Assembly (NCBI GenBank): GCA_002353555.1 | Contig: DEJO01000054.1 | Span: 1 to 48,888, forward strand | Direction: 5' to 3' | DNA: 48,888 nt | Source of the DNA: Prevotella sp. UBA2746 | GTDB lineage: Bacteria; Bacteroidota; Bacteroidia; Bacteroidales; Bacteroidaceae | Shown: piece after piece, positions 7,578-15,510 of the stretch | How the letters are laid out: each line of letters opens with the position of its first letter | How positions within the stretch are numbered: position 1 is the first letter of the stretch | Made by a program: the position numbers and the translations under genes | Notes under the pieces: model-generated | Told to the model about the DNA's origin: nothing | The model's database searches: none | The model's input: only the letters and a program-made list of their open reading frames with translations

Positions 7578-8450
7578 ATGAGACAGCTAAAAATTCAGAA
7601 GAGTATTACGAATCGTTCGAGTGAAGCGCTCGACAAGTATCTGGTTGAGATTGGTCGCGCACCTCTGATTTCTATTGACGAAGAAATTGAACTGGCGCAG
7701 AAAATCAAGAAGGGAGGACCGGAAGGCGAGCGTGCAAAGGACAAGCTGGTGACTGCCAACTTGCGTTTCGTCGTGTCTGTTGCCAAGCAATACCAGCATC
7801 AGGGACTGACGCTGACCGACTTGATAGACGAGGGTAATATCGGACTGATCAAGGCTGCACAGAAGTTTGACGAGACACGCGGCTTCAAATTCATCTCCTA
7901 CGCCGTATGGTGGATTCGCCAGAGCATCCTGCAGGCTATTGCCGAGCAGAGCCGTATCGTGCGCCTGCCGCTGAACCAGGTGGGTTCGCTCAACAAGATC
8001 AACCATGAAATCAACCGCTTTGAGCAGGAGAACCAGCGCCATCCGTCTGTTTCCGAGTTGTCGGAAGCTACGAACATCGACGAGGAGAAGATTGGTCAGA
8101 GCCTGATGGCAGACGGTCATCATGTCTCTATCGATGCGCCTTTCCAGGACGGTGAGGACAACTGCATGCTGGACGTGATGCCGAGCGGCGACGACAGCCG
8201 TACCGACAAGCAGGTAGACCACGAGAGTATGGCGCTTGAGCTGAACTCTGTATTAAATAAGGTATTGAAGGAACGAGAGATAACCATCATCCGCGAGTGC
8301 TTCGGCATCGGTTGCCACGAGAAGGGACTGGAGGAAATCGGCGACCAGCTGGGGCTGACTCGTGAGCGTGTTCGTCAGATTCGCGAGAAGAGTATTGCCA
8401 AGTTGCGTGATTCCGGCAATGCCAAGATTCTGATGAAATACTTAGGATAA
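7578..8450 (+). CDS. rpoD: RNA polymerase primary sigma factor (sigma-70/RpoD, Bacteroidetes type)
   Basis: A 290-residue sigma factor, the short length normal for the housekeeping sigma of Bacteroidetes, which lacks the long region 1.1 of Proteobacteria. Region 1.2 is at about 15-50 (EALDKYLVEIGRAPL). Region 2 is at 55-125 with NLRFVVSVAKQY, LIDEGNIGLIKAAQKFD and the -7 reading segment SYAVWWIRQSI. Region 3 is at about 130-200. Region 4 is at 225-285 with the helix-turn-helix LGLTRERVRQIREKSIAKLR. This protein would read the TTTG/TAnnTTTGC promoters seen in this window. It is monocistronic, with its own promoter and a hairpin terminator at 8526-8562. Confidence 0.95.
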   Translation: MRQLKIQKSITNRSSEALDKYLVEIGRAPLISIDEEIELAQKIKKGGPEGERAKDKLVTANLRFVVSVAKQYQHQGLTLTDLIDEGNIGLIKAAQKFDETRGFKFISYAVWWIRQSILQAIAEQSRIVRLPLNQVGSLNKINHEINRFEQENQRHPSVSELSEATNIDEEKIGQSLMADGHHVSIDAPFQDGEDNCMLDVMPSGDDSRTDKQVDHESMALELNSVLNKVLKEREITIIRECFGIGCHEKGLEEIGDQLGLTRERVRQIREKSIAKLRDSGNAKILMKYLG

Positions 8451-8525
8451 TCGTTTAATCGTTTGTTTTTTACTACTGCCGAATAGCGGCGATGCGAATC
8501 GCTGATGGCAAGTAGGTCATAACAA

Positions 8526-8562
8526 GAAAGTGGATGTTCAGCAGCATCCACTTTCGCTTTTT
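8526..8562 (+). terminator. Rho-independent terminator of rpoD, overlapping the HAD gene end
   Basis: An 11-base perfect stem (8526-8536 with 8545-8555) and an 8-base loop are followed by GCTTTTT. The hairpin covers the last codons and stop of the converging HAD gene, so it may serve both directions. Confidence 0.8.
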
Positions 8563-9176
8563 AGCATTTCCTCCAAATCGCCCGTCCAGTCTTCTCCGTT
8601 GACGGGGCATAGCGTGTTGATGCCCAGTTGGGAGGCCGCTGCAACGTTGCGCGGACCGTCGTCGATGAAGATGGTCTCTTCGGGCAGTATCTGCTCTTGC
8701 ATCAGCACGTAGTTGAAGAACTGTTCGTCAGGTTTCATCATCTTGACCCGGAAGCTGAGGTAGACGGCATCGAAGTAGTCGCCGACGGGGTGCCCCTCAC
8801 CATCGAAGGCGGTGCTCTCTGCCCAGTCCATCATGTATTGGTTGGTATTGGAGAGGAGGATGATGCGGTAGCCTTCCTTGCGCAACTTCCTGAGCATCTG
8901 CAGGTTTCTCTGCGGCACGTCTTTCTTGTAGCCCTGCCATCCGTATTGGCATTCCTCGTAGGTAGCTTCACGTCCTATCAGTTTGCTGAACTCCAGACGG
9001 AACTCCTCGGCAGTAATCTTTCCAGCTTCGAGGTCACCGAAGATGCCCTCTTGCGTGTAGGGGTCGAGCCGTTGTGTGGCATCTTTCAGTCCCAGCTCGG
9101 TAAATCGTCTGACGGCTTGCGGTTGGTCTATGGTGATGACGACACCACCTAAGTCGAAGATAATGTTCTTGATCAT
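8538..9176 (-). CDS. HAD superfamily (subfamily IA) phosphatase
   Basis: A 212-residue cytoplasmic hydrolase. Motif I is IIFDLGGVV with nucleophile D8 and glycine at the +2 position, as in YihX-type sugar-phosphate phosphatases. Motif II is ILLSNTN. Motif III has the lysine in MMKPDEQFF, and motif IV is FIDDGPRNV. The helical cap (about 18-85) is typical of subfamily IA. The substrate cannot be told from sequence; a phosphorylated sugar or nucleotide is likely from the family. The start is four bases after the smpB stop, so the two are probably cotranscribed. Its end overlaps the rpoD terminator hairpin. Confidence 0.85.
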   Translation of the reverse strand: MIKNIIFDLGGVVITIDQPQAVRRFTELGLKDATQRLDPYTQEGIFGDLEAGKITAEEFRLEFSKLIGREATYEECQYGWQGYKKDVPQRNLQMLRKLRKEGYRIILLSNTNQYMMDWAESTAFDGEGHPVGDYFDAVYLSFRVKMMKPDEQFFNYVLMQEQILPEETIFIDDGPRNVAAASQLGINTLCPVNGEDWTGDLEEMLKSESGCC

Positions 9177-9180
9177 ATTT

Positions 9181-9660
9181 CTAATAGTGCTTGATGGCGC
9201 GATCCATTTCGCGTCGGTCTTCCTTTTCCTTGAGCGTCTGCCGTTTGTCGTACTCTTTCTTTCCCCGGCAGAGTGCTATGTCTACTTTCGCCCGTCCGTT
9301 CTCGTCGATGAAGATGAGGGTTGGTACGATGGTGTAGCCCGGTTGCTTGTCGGCATCAGCCAGTCGCTGAATCTCACGTTTGGTGAGCAGCAGCTTGCGG
9401 TCGCGTTTGGCTTCGTGGTTGGCATAGGAGCCGTAGAAATAGGGCGAGATGTTCATTCCCTTTACCCATATCTCTCCGTTGATGATGTAGCAGTAGGTGT
9501 CTACCAGCGACGCTTTGCCGGCACGGATAGACTTGATTTCAGTACCCGTGAGCACGATGCCCGCCGTATACTCGTCTACGAAGAAGTAGTCGAATGCGGC
9601 TTTCTTGTTCTTGATTTGTATAGGGCTTTTCTTCCGAATCTCCTGTTGTTCTTTGTTCAT
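9181..9660 (-). CDS. smpB: SsrA-binding protein SmpB
   Basis: A 159-residue RNA-binding protein that brings tmRNA to stalled ribosomes. The oligonucleotide-binding barrel shows the family signatures NKKAAFDYFF, AGIVLTGTEIKSIRAGK, YCYIINGEIWVKGMNISPY and RDRKLLLTKREI. The basic C-terminal tail (KEKEDRREMDRAIKHY) is the part that enters the decoding centre. The length fits the family. The tmRNA gene itself is not in the window. The gene follows a DMP19 gene after a spacer built from 11-bp repeats, with the usable ribosome-binding sequence AAAAGG at the promoter-distal end of that array. Confidence 0.95.
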   Translation of the reverse strand: MNKEQQEIRKKSPIQIKNKKAAFDYFFVDEYTAGIVLTGTEIKSIRAGKASLVDTYCYIINGEIWVKGMNISPYFYGSYANHEAKRDRKLLLTKREIQRLADADKQPGYTIVPTLIFIDENGRAKVDIALCRGKKEYDKRQTLKEKEDRREMDRAIKHY

Positions 9661-9670
9661 AATCTGACGT

Positions 9671-9738
9671 CCTTTTAACTCCTTTTTAACTCCCTTTTAA
9701 CTCCCCTTTAACTCCCCTTTAACTCCCTTTTAACTCCC
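9671..9738 (-). repeat. 11-bp tandem array spanning the DMP19 stop and smpB leader
   Basis: About six copies of GGGAGTTAAAR (minus strand) lie head to tail. The first copy encodes the last residues of the DMP19 protein (RELKGS) and its stop. Every copy carries a GGAG core like a ribosome-binding site and a TAA. The smpB start codon is at 9660, just after the array. Confidence 0.85.
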
Positions 9739-10243
9739 TATCTATAGTAGCAAAGTTCCCGATGTGCTCGTCTATGTAGTGGGCAATCTCGCTCGTCCAC
9801 GCTTCTTCCTTCTCTATAAACTCATCGTCGAAGTCGTCGAATTGCGGAATCTGCTCAAACATCGCCATGAACTCCTCGTCGGTGCAGTCTTTTTCTATTT
9901 CCTCATGGAATCTGATGTACAGCTTCCTGACCTTGTTCATGTGTTTGTATAGGTCATGCAGTCCCCATTCTCTGACGGCAACGGCAAAAGGATTTCTAAA
10001 GAAGAATGCACCATATCCGTTGTGTATCAGCTGGATATACCCTCCGTCCATCACCTCTTCATGAAGGATGTTCCAAGCCAGAAGCGTTATCTGGTCGGAG
10101 TTCAGTTGTTGCATGTTCTCTATCGTGAGCTGTCCGTCAATAGCCTCGTTGATGGCATTGACGAAAGTGCCGACAAAAGCGTCCATGCCTTCCTCGGCAG
10201 CCTTTTGCAGCATGGCGTCTTGTATCTTTATTTCCTTATTCAT
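9719..10243 (-). CDS. DMP19 family protein (DUF4375)
   Basis: A 174-residue acidic soluble protein. The family core is clear at about 45-105: LNSDQITLLAWNILHEEVMD, then GGYIQLIHNGYGAFFF, then NPFAVAVREWGLHDL. The C-terminal part is very acidic (FDDFDDEFIEKEE). DMP19 proteins are DNA-mimic or histone-like-protein-binding in the one studied case, while most DUF4375 members have no known role; the acidity here fits mimicry but does not prove it. It has its own promoter (10302-10334). Its last codons lie in the 11-bp tandem array that leads into smpB. Confidence 0.8.
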   Translation of the reverse strand: MNKEIKIQDAMLQKAAEEGMDAFVGTFVNAINEAIDGQLTIENMQQLNSDQITLLAWNILHEEVMDGGYIQLIHNGYGAFFFRNPFAVAVREWGLHDLYKHMNKVRKLYIRFHEEIEKDCTDEEFMAMFEQIPQFDDFDDEFIEKEEAWTSEIAHYIDEHIGNFATIDRELKGS

Positions 10244-10301
10244 GTTGCTTCGTATGGGGATATGTTCCGACGTGCTGTTTACGGATTTTCCCGTTCAGAG
10301 A

Positions 10302-10334
10302 GCAAAAGTACAAAGAAATCCTGAAACGTCCAAA
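10302..10334 (-). promoter_or_regulatory. Promoter of the DMP19-smpB-HAD run
   Basis: On the minus strand TTTG (10334-10331), exactly 20 bases, then TACTTTTGC (10310-10302): a full Bacteroidetes promoter. The DMP19 ATG at 10243 follows after a leader of about 50 bases. Confidence 0.75.
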
Positions 10335-10494
10335 TATAGTTACTCCTCTTCATTCATACAACCATACTTTAGTTGCTGAAATTCGGTGACATTGGCAATC
10401 AAAGGCGTTTTTCTTGTTGTTTAGATGGTATTCTTATTTCAATAATGTGTCGCTTTTATCCATCGAAAGCTATAGTTTCATGGTGCTAGACCTA
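10335..10494. other. Intergenic stretch without visible genes
   Basis: First part of a 736-base gap between the DMP19 gene and the Fe-S scaffold-like gene. Nothing coding was seen. The rest of the gap holds two tandem arrays, an orphan leftward promoter and the promoter of the next gene, listed separately. Confidence 0.5.
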
Positions 10495-10582
10495 TGTCAT
10501 GAAGGGACAAACATAATGTGATGAAGGGACAAACGCGATGTGATGAAGGGACAAACGCGATGTGATGAAGGGACAAACGCTA
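10495..10582. repeat. 22-bp tandem array A (four units)
   Basis: Four contiguous 22-base units starting at 10495, 10517, 10539 and 10561, sharing the core GATGAAGGGACAAACG. The middle two are identical and the first and last differ at a few positions. There are no spacers of unrelated sequence, so it is not a CRISPR array. Confidence 0.9.
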
Positions 10583-10592
10583 TGATGTAAAA

Positions 10593-10675
10593 GTAAAAAC
10601 CTACAGGTTTTCATTTGTAAACCTGTAGGTTTTTATATGTAAACCCGTAAGTTTTTATATGAAAACCTGCAGGTT
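10593..10675. repeat. 22-bp array B with palindromic cores
   Basis: Four units with near-22-base spacing whose cores are AAACCTACAGGTTT, AAACCTGTAGGTTT, AAACCCGTAAGTTT and AAACCTGCAGGTT. Units one and two are exact reverse complements of each other over 14 bases, and each core is close to self-complementary, so RNA or single-stranded DNA of either strand can form strong hairpins. Confidence 0.9.
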
Positions 10676-10727
10676 AACGATTCCTTTTTTGTCATGCCAA
10701 CATTCCTCGTTGGAGGAAATTGCTAAT

Positions 10728-10760
10728 GCAAAGATACGATATTTTTTCGAAAATTCCAAA
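10728..10760 (-). promoter_or_regulatory. Orphan leftward promoter
   Basis: On the minus strand TTTG (10760-10757), 20 bases, then TATCTTTGC (10736-10728). It matches the consensus as well as any gene promoter in the window but has no coding sequence behind it for nearly 500 bases. Confidence 0.65.
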
Positions 10761-10898
10761 TGTTTATGGCATTATTTATGGCAGCCTCTCCTGCCATTGC
10801 GGTCTTTGATTTGCCCGAAAGGTAATTCGTTGTGCCTATAAAAACATAAAAAAGAAAAAGAAACAACTCATGGTGGATGCTGTTTCCCATTTTTTTTG

Positions 10899-10907
10899 TA
10901 TCTTTGC
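10899..10907 (+). promoter_or_regulatory. -7 box of the scaffold/GGGtGRT operon
   Basis: TATCTTTGC, about 70 bases before the ATG at 10980. No good TTTG box lies at the normal distance. Confidence 0.5.
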
Positions 10908-10979
10908 GCCAAATTAGCTGCATGGCGGCTAAAAGGCAAAAAGATGATTTTTATACAAACATTATAAATTTATAGCAAA

Positions 10980-11681
10980 ATGATCTATTCAAAGGAAGTA
11001 GACAACATGTGTGTTGTCTGTAAGGGTCCCAATCACGGACCGGCTCCTATTCCAGAGGAGGGTAAGTGGATTCAGGCAAAGGAAATCAAGGACATCTCCG
11101 GCTATACCCACGGCATTGGCTGGTGTGCTCCTCAGCAGGGTGCCTGCAAGTTGTCGCTGAACGTCAAGGACGGTATCATTCAGGAAGCGCTTGTCGAGAC
11201 CATCGGCTGTACGGGTATGACCCACTCAGCTGCCATGGCATCTGAGATTCTGCCGGGCAAGACCATTCTTGAGGCGCTGAACACCGACCTCGTCTGCGAT
11301 GCCATCAACACGGCGATGCGCGAACTGTTCCTGCAGATTGTCTACGGACGTACTCAGAGTGCTTTCTCTGAGGGCGGTCTCGTCATCGGTGCCGGCCTTG
11401 AAGACCTGGGCAAGGGTCTGCGCAGCCAGACAGGTACGCTCTACGGCACCGTTGCCAAGGGTACCCGCTACCTGGAGCTGACCGAAGGCTACATCACCAA
11501 GCAGTTCCTTGACAAGGACAATCAGGTATGTGGCTACGAGTATGTACACCTCGGCAAGATGATGGAAGCCATCAAGAACGGCATGGACGCTAATGAGGCT
11601 GTGAAGAAGTTCACCGGTTCATACGGCCGCACCACCGCCGAGCAGGGAGTTGTTAAAGCTATTGACCCACGTAAAGAATAA
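10980..11681 (+). CDS. Iron-sulfur scaffold-like (NifU/TSCPD-related) protein
   Basis: A 233-residue cytoplasmic protein of the type annotated in Bacteroidales as Fe-S cluster assembly scaffold. The cysteines lie in suggestive places: C11 and C14 in the N-terminus, C49 in GWCAPQQGAC with C56, C77 in ETIGCTGMTH, and C106. The region around IGCTGMTHSAAMASEILPGK resembles the NifU/IscU and TSCPD fold. No studied function is known for this branch. It is always worth reading with the GGGtGRT gene, which follows after 14 bases and a strong AAGGAGG ribosome site. A later ATG (11007, preceded by AAAGGAAG) is possible, but the longer form matches what I recall of relatives. Confidence 0.75.
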   Translation: MIYSKEVDNMCVVCKGPNHGPAPIPEEGKWIQAKEIKDISGYTHGIGWCAPQQGACKLSLNVKDGIIQEALVETIGCTGMTHSAAMASEILPGKTILEALNTDLVCDAINTAMRELFLQIVYGRTQSAFSEGGLVIGAGLEDLGKGLRSQTGTLYGTVAKGTRYLELTEGYITKQFLDKDNQVCGYEYVHLGKMMEAIKNGMDANEAVKKFTGSYGRTTAEQGVVKAIDPRKE

Positions 11682-11695
11682 GGAGGAATCAAGAT

Positions 11696-12709
11696 ATGAT
11701 AAGAAAAGTAAGTTTTGAAAGTCAGGAGCGCCGCATCAACCAGGTGCTTGCTGCTTTGAAGGAGAATGGTATCAACAGCATCGAGGAGGCAAACCAGATT
11801 TGCGAAGATGCAGGTATCGACCCCTATCAGATGTGTGAAGACACTCAGCGCATCTGTTTCGAGAATGCCAAGTGGGCATACGTCTGCGGTGCAGCCATCG
11901 CTATCAAGAAGGGCGTGAAGAATGCTGCCGAGGCTGCCGAGGCTATCGGTATCGGTCTGCAGAGCTTCTGCATCCCCGGTTCTGTTGCCGACGACCGCAA
12001 GGTAGGTATCGGACACGGAAACCTGGCAGCCCGTCTGCTTCGTGAGGAGACAGAGTGCTTCGCCTTCCTTGCCGGTCACGAGTCGTTCGCGGCTGCCGAG
12101 GGAGCCATCAAGATTGCAGAGATGGCGAACAAGGTGCGCAAGAAGCCGCTCCGCGTCATCCTGAACGGTCTGGGCAAGGATGCCGCCATGATCATCAGCC
12201 GCATCAACGGCTTCACCTACGTACAGACTCAGTTCGACTACTATACGGGTGAGGTGAACGTGGTGAAGGAGATTGCCTACTCTGACGGTCCCCGTGCCAA
12301 GGTGAAGTGCTATGGCGCCGACGATGTGCGCGAAGGTGTAGCCATCCTGTGGAAGGAGAACGTAGACGTTTCCATCACCGGTAACTCTACCAACCCGACC
12401 CGCTTCCAGCATCCCGTTGCCGGTACCTACAAGAAGGAGCGCACGCTGGCTGGCAAGCCCTACTTCTCAGTAGCTTCTGGTGGCGGTACAGGTCGTACGC
12501 TCCACCCGGACAACATGGCAGCCGGTCCTGCTTCCTACGGTATGACCGACACGATGGGTCGTATGCACTCCGACGCTCAGTTTGCAGGTTCTTCATCTGT
12601 ACCTGCTCACGTAGAGATGATGGGCTTCCTCGGCATCGGCAACAACCCGATGGTAGGTGCTACGGTAGCCATCGCCGTTGAGCTTGACCTGAAGCTGAAC
12701 AAGAAGTAA
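11696..12709 (+). CDS. GGGtGRT family protein
   Basis: A 337-residue cytoplasmic protein named for its invariant glycine-rich motif, here GGGTGRT at 262-268, followed by a conserved C-terminal stretch with DNMAAGPASYGMTDTMGRMHSD. Several cysteines are present (C36, C47, C54, C64, C92, C121, C205), which fits the neighbouring Fe-S scaffold-like gene. The family is widespread in anaerobes and its biochemical role is unknown. The start is set by a strong AAGGAGG site in the 14-base gap after the scaffold gene. A hairpin terminator follows at 12746-12785. Confidence 0.9.
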   Translation: MIRKVSFESQERRINQVLAALKENGINSIEEANQICEDAGIDPYQMCEDTQRICFENAKWAYVCGAAIAIKKGVKNAAEAAEAIGIGLQSFCIPGSVADDRKVGIGHGNLAARLLREETECFAFLAGHESFAAAEGAIKIAEMANKVRKKPLRVILNGLGKDAAMIISRINGFTYVQTQFDYYTGEVNVVKEIAYSDGPRAKVKCYGADDVREGVAILWKENVDVSITGNSTNPTRFQHPVAGTYKKERTLAGKPYFSVASGGGTGRTLHPDNMAAGPASYGMTDTMGRMHSDAQFAGSSSVPAHVEMMGFLGIGNNPMVGATVAIAVELDLKLNKK

Positions 12710-12745
12710 GCCTCTGTAGTCAGACCAAACCATACATGTATATAG

Positions 12746-12785
12746 AAACTGGAGTGTTCCGCAGGGGACACTCCAGTTTGTTTTG
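12746..12785 (+). terminator. Hairpin terminator after GGGtGRT gene
   Basis: A 15-base stem (12746-12760 with 12765-12779, one mismatch) with a GCAG loop, followed by GTTTTG. The weak T tail fits Bacteroidetes terminators. It lies between convergent genes and may act on both strands. Confidence 0.7.
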
Positions 12786-12842
12786 AATGACCGTTTCGAT
12801 GAATTTTGTGTCTTTGATGGTATGACAACTCTCCGTCCAGAC

Positions 12843-13211
12843 CTATTCCATGAACACGAAGTAGACGGCGGCAATGATGCAGAGGAAGGCAGCAGCGTGG
12901 TTCCAATGCAGGCTTTGGTTTTGGAACATCATGTTGGCAATGATGGCGAAGACCATCAGCGAGACACATTCCTGTATGACCTTCAACTGAACCAGAGAGA
13001 AGGGACCTCCGTTGCCGTTGAATCCGAGGCGGTTGGCGGGCACCTGACAACAGTATTCAAAGAAGGCGATGGCCCACGAGAAGGCTATCACTCCGATGAG
13101 TGGCCAGTGGGACGACGTCCCCGTCTGTTGCAGTTTCAGATGACCATACCATGCCAGCGTCATGAAGATGTTGCTCAGTACGAGCAGTAAGACTGTATAA
13201 ATTCCGTTCAT
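12843..13211 (-). CDS. DUF486 (DMT superfamily-like) small membrane protein
   Basis: A 122-residue protein with four hydrophobic segments (about 2-20, 35-53, 76-95 and 103-121), the size and layout of the DUF486 branch of small drug/metabolite transporters. Family marks are MTLAWYGHLK, the central SWAIAFFEYCCQVPANRLG and QLKVIQE. The substrate is unknown; the protein sits in the inner membrane and small transporters of this kind usually act as dimers. It stops short of the upstream PP-loop gene by 11 bases and is probably cotranscribed with it. Confidence 0.85.
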   Translation of the reverse strand: MNGIYTVLLLVLSNIFMTLAWYGHLKLQQTGTSSHWPLIGVIAFSWAIAFFEYCCQVPANRLGFNGNGGPFSLVQLKVIQECVSLMVFAIIANMMFQNQSLHWNHAAAFLCIIAAVYFVFME

Positions 13212-13222
13212 AAGTTTGATGA

Positions 13223-13927
13223 TTAAAGTTTCAGGAGTTTGCCGTCAGCCTCCAGTGCATGCCAGATGGAATAGCGGGCTTCGGGGTTCAGTTGCTCGAT
13301 GTGTTGATAGAGCTCCTTCATCCGTGTACGGTTCGTCGCCTGCTCATGAGGGCACAGCTTCCGTTGTTTCTGGTAGCCTTTCTCCTCGGCTAGCGCTTTG
13401 ATGTCGGACTCCTTGCAGAGTGCCAGCGGCCGGATGATGGTCAGGGGCATCTTCTCCATCTTCATCAAGACGGGCATCGTAGAGAAATGTCCCTCAAACG
13501 TGAGGTTCATCAACGCCGTACAGAGCAGGTCGTCCTGATGGTGTCCTAACGCTATCTTGTTGCATCCCAGCTCCTGAGCCAGCCGGAAGATGCTCTTCCG
13601 CCTGTTCCATGCACAGAGGAAGCAGGGATGCTTGCGGGTGTCGGTAGCTGGGTCGAATGCTGTTGTCACGACATGTAGCGGCACGTCCAGCTCCGTGCAG
13701 AACGCTTCAAGATATGCCGTGTCTGTCTCGTAAGGAATGTTTTCCATGCGTACATGAATGGCACTCACCCGGAAGCGCGGCTTGAAGATGCGGCTGCGCT
13801 TCGCCAGCAGTTCCAGCATCAACAGAGAATCCTTGCCACCCGACAGGGCAGCAAGGATATGGTCGCCGTCGGCAATCAACTCGTAGTCGGTCAATGCCTT
13901 ACGGAATTGTCGTTCTATTTGTAGCAT
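13223..13927 (-). CDS. TtcA-like PP-loop ATPase (tRNA 2-thiolation type)
   Basis: A 234-residue enzyme with the PP-loop ALSGGKDS (about 28-35) that adenylates the target base. HPCFLCAWNRR gives the CxxC pair of the TtcA/TtuA group, followed by LGCNKIALGHHQDDL. A further cysteine in RKLCPHEQ could complete a Fe-S site. These point to a 2-thiocytidine-type tRNA thiolation enzyme. It is shorter than E. coli TtcA (about 310 residues), and the exact modified position is not certain. The start overlaps the end of the symporter gene by 13 bases. Confidence 0.8.
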   Translation of the reverse strand: MLQIERQFRKALTDYELIADGDHILAALSGGKDSLLMLELLAKRSRIFKPRFRVSAIHVRMENIPYETDTAYLEAFCTELDVPLHVVTTAFDPATDTRKHPCFLCAWNRRKSIFRLAQELGCNKIALGHHQDDLLCTALMNLTFEGHFSTMPVLMKMEKMPLTIIRPLALCKESDIKALAEEKGYQKQRKLCPHEQATNRTRMKELYQHIEQLNPEARYSIWHALEADGKLLKL

Positions 13928-15438
13928 TCAAATATCTTGTCTGTATATGTTTTCTGCATCTTCGGCGTGAAGAGGCTGAACAGGGCAACCACGATGAAGC
14001 CGCCGACCATGGCGATGGCACCACAGTTGATGGGGTTGATGGGGTTGCCGATGAGCATGTTGACCACGGTGATGCCTACGCCCCATGCGAAGCAAGCCCA
14101 CACCGATGCTGTCGTCACGCCGCGCCAGTAGAGTCCGAGCATGAACGGAGCAAGGAAGGCACCTGCGAGAGCTCCCCAGGAGATGCCCATGAGCTGGGCG
14201 ATGAACGTCGGGGGATTGAGGGCTATCATCAGCGAGATGACGATGAAGAAGACGATGAGCACGCGCATGACGACCACCTTTCTGCGCTCTATCTTCTCTG
14301 ACACAGTGTCGTCGATGGTTCCTTCTTCCACCTCTCCCGGCAGCGATTTCTTGTCACGATAGATGAGGTCGAGGGTCATCGTCGATGACGAGGTGAGCAC
14401 CAGCGATGCCAATGTAGACATCGAAGCCGAGAGCACCAGCAGCACGACGAGTGCGATGATGATGTCGGGCAGGGTGACCAGCATGGAGGGAACGATGGAG
14501 TCGAATGCCAGCTTACCGTTGGGAAGGGTAGGGGGCATGCCGAACAACCGTCCGAAGCCGCCGAGGAAGTAGCATCCGCCGGCAACGATGAAGGCAAAGA
14601 TGGTAGAGATAACCGTTCCGCGACGGATGGCGCTCTCGTCGGTAATGGAGTAGAACTTGCCCACCATCTGGGGCAGTCCCCATGTGCCGAGCGATGTCAG
14701 GATGACCACACCCAGCAGGTTCCACGGGTCGGGACCGAAGAGCGAGGCGAAGCCTCCGTTCACGTTCTGGTCGTTGTCGCTGGGCAGCGATGCCATCTTG
14801 TCGATGGCTGCCGACAGTCCGCCCTGCGTGTTGAGCACGGCAGCAATGACGGTGACGATGCCGAAGAGCATGATGATGCCTTGTATGAAGTCGTTCATGG
14901 CGGTTGCCTTGTAGCCTCCGAGTATCACGTAGAACGCGGTCAGTATCGCCATGATGATGACACAATACTCGTAAGGAATGCCGAAGCCCATCTCGAAGAG
15001 GGTCGAGATGCCTTTATAGACACCTGCCGTGTAGGGGATGAGGAAGACGAAGGCGATGACCGAAGCCACGACACGCAGTCCCTGACTGTCGAAACGGGTA
15101 CCGAAGAAGTCGGGCATGGTGCGGCTCTCGATGTGCTGGGTCATCAGTTTCGTGCGCCTGCCTAACAGCAACCATGCCAGCAGGGAGCCTATGACCGCGT
15201 TGCCTACACCTATCCAGGTGCTCGACAAGCCGTATTTCCATCCAAACTGTCCGGCATATCCCACGAAGACGACGGCAGAGAAGTAGGACGTTCCGTAGGC
15301 GAAGGCTGTCAGCCAGGGTCCTACACTACGTCCTCCCAGTACGAAGCCGTCTACTGAACTCGCCTGTTTGCGCGAGTAGATTCCCACCGCTACCATGACG
15401 GCGAGGAAGATGATGGTGAGTAGTATCTTGATAAACAT
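13915..15438 (-). CDS. Sodium:solute symporter (SSS family)
   Basis: A 507-residue inner-membrane protein with about 13 hydrophobic segments. It opens with the family pattern of an N-out first helix, then FVLGGRSVGPWLTAFAYG (the sodium-site segment) and later ILGGYKATAMNDFIQGIIM, the SSS signature around helix 5-6. TWGLPQMVGKFYSI is the conserved piece before helix 8. It resembles PutP-like members, but the substrate (proline, pantothenate, a sugar acid or another solute) cannot be fixed from sequence. It overlaps the TtcA-like gene by 13 bases, an arrangement suggesting shared transcription rather than shared function. A porin gene lies upstream on the same strand. Confidence 0.9.
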   Translation of the reverse strand: MFIKILLTIIFLAVMVAVGIYSRKQASSVDGFVLGGRSVGPWLTAFAYGTSYFSAVVFVGYAGQFGWKYGLSSTWIGVGNAVIGSLLAWLLLGRRTKLMTQHIESRTMPDFFGTRFDSQGLRVVASVIAFVFLIPYTAGVYKGISTLFEMGFGIPYEYCVIIMAILTAFYVILGGYKATAMNDFIQGIIMLFGIVTVIAAVLNTQGGLSAAIDKMASLPSDNDQNVNGGFASLFGPDPWNLLGVVILTSLGTWGLPQMVGKFYSITDESAIRRGTVISTIFAFIVAGGCYFLGGFGRLFGMPPTLPNGKLAFDSIVPSMLVTLPDIIIALVVLLVLSASMSTLASLVLTSSSTMTLDLIYRDKKSLPGEVEEGTIDDTVSEKIERRKVVVMRVLIVFFIVISLMIALNPPTFIAQLMGISWGALAGAFLAPFMLGLYWRGVTTASVWACFAWGVGITVVNMLIGNPINPINCGAIAMVGGFIVVALFSLFTPKMQKTYTDKIFECYK

Positions 15439-15510
15439 GGTGTGAATTGCGATTTATTTCATTTGACTTTTTTACTATTTCACAATGGGTTGACAATGGA
15501 TGCCTTGACA

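Larger units (their letters stand above)
10495..10721 (-). ncRNA. Candidate non-coding transcript through arrays B and A
   Basis: The orphan promoter at 10728-10760 points leftward into the palindromic array B and then array A, with no open frame behind it. The next gene on this strand (DMP19) has its own complete promoter about 400 bases further on. This suggests an independent structured RNA. The end is unknown, and the lower boundary given is only the far end of array A. A very long DMP19 leader is the alternative. Confidence 0.3.

Noticed and set aside
10495..10675. Possible CRISPR array
   Set aside because: Units are contiguous 22-mers without unique spacers, and no cas genes are present in the window.
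11534..12412. Leftward open frame antisense to the scaffold and GGGtGRT genes
   Set aside because: Overlaps two clear genes and lacks any start signal or family pattern.
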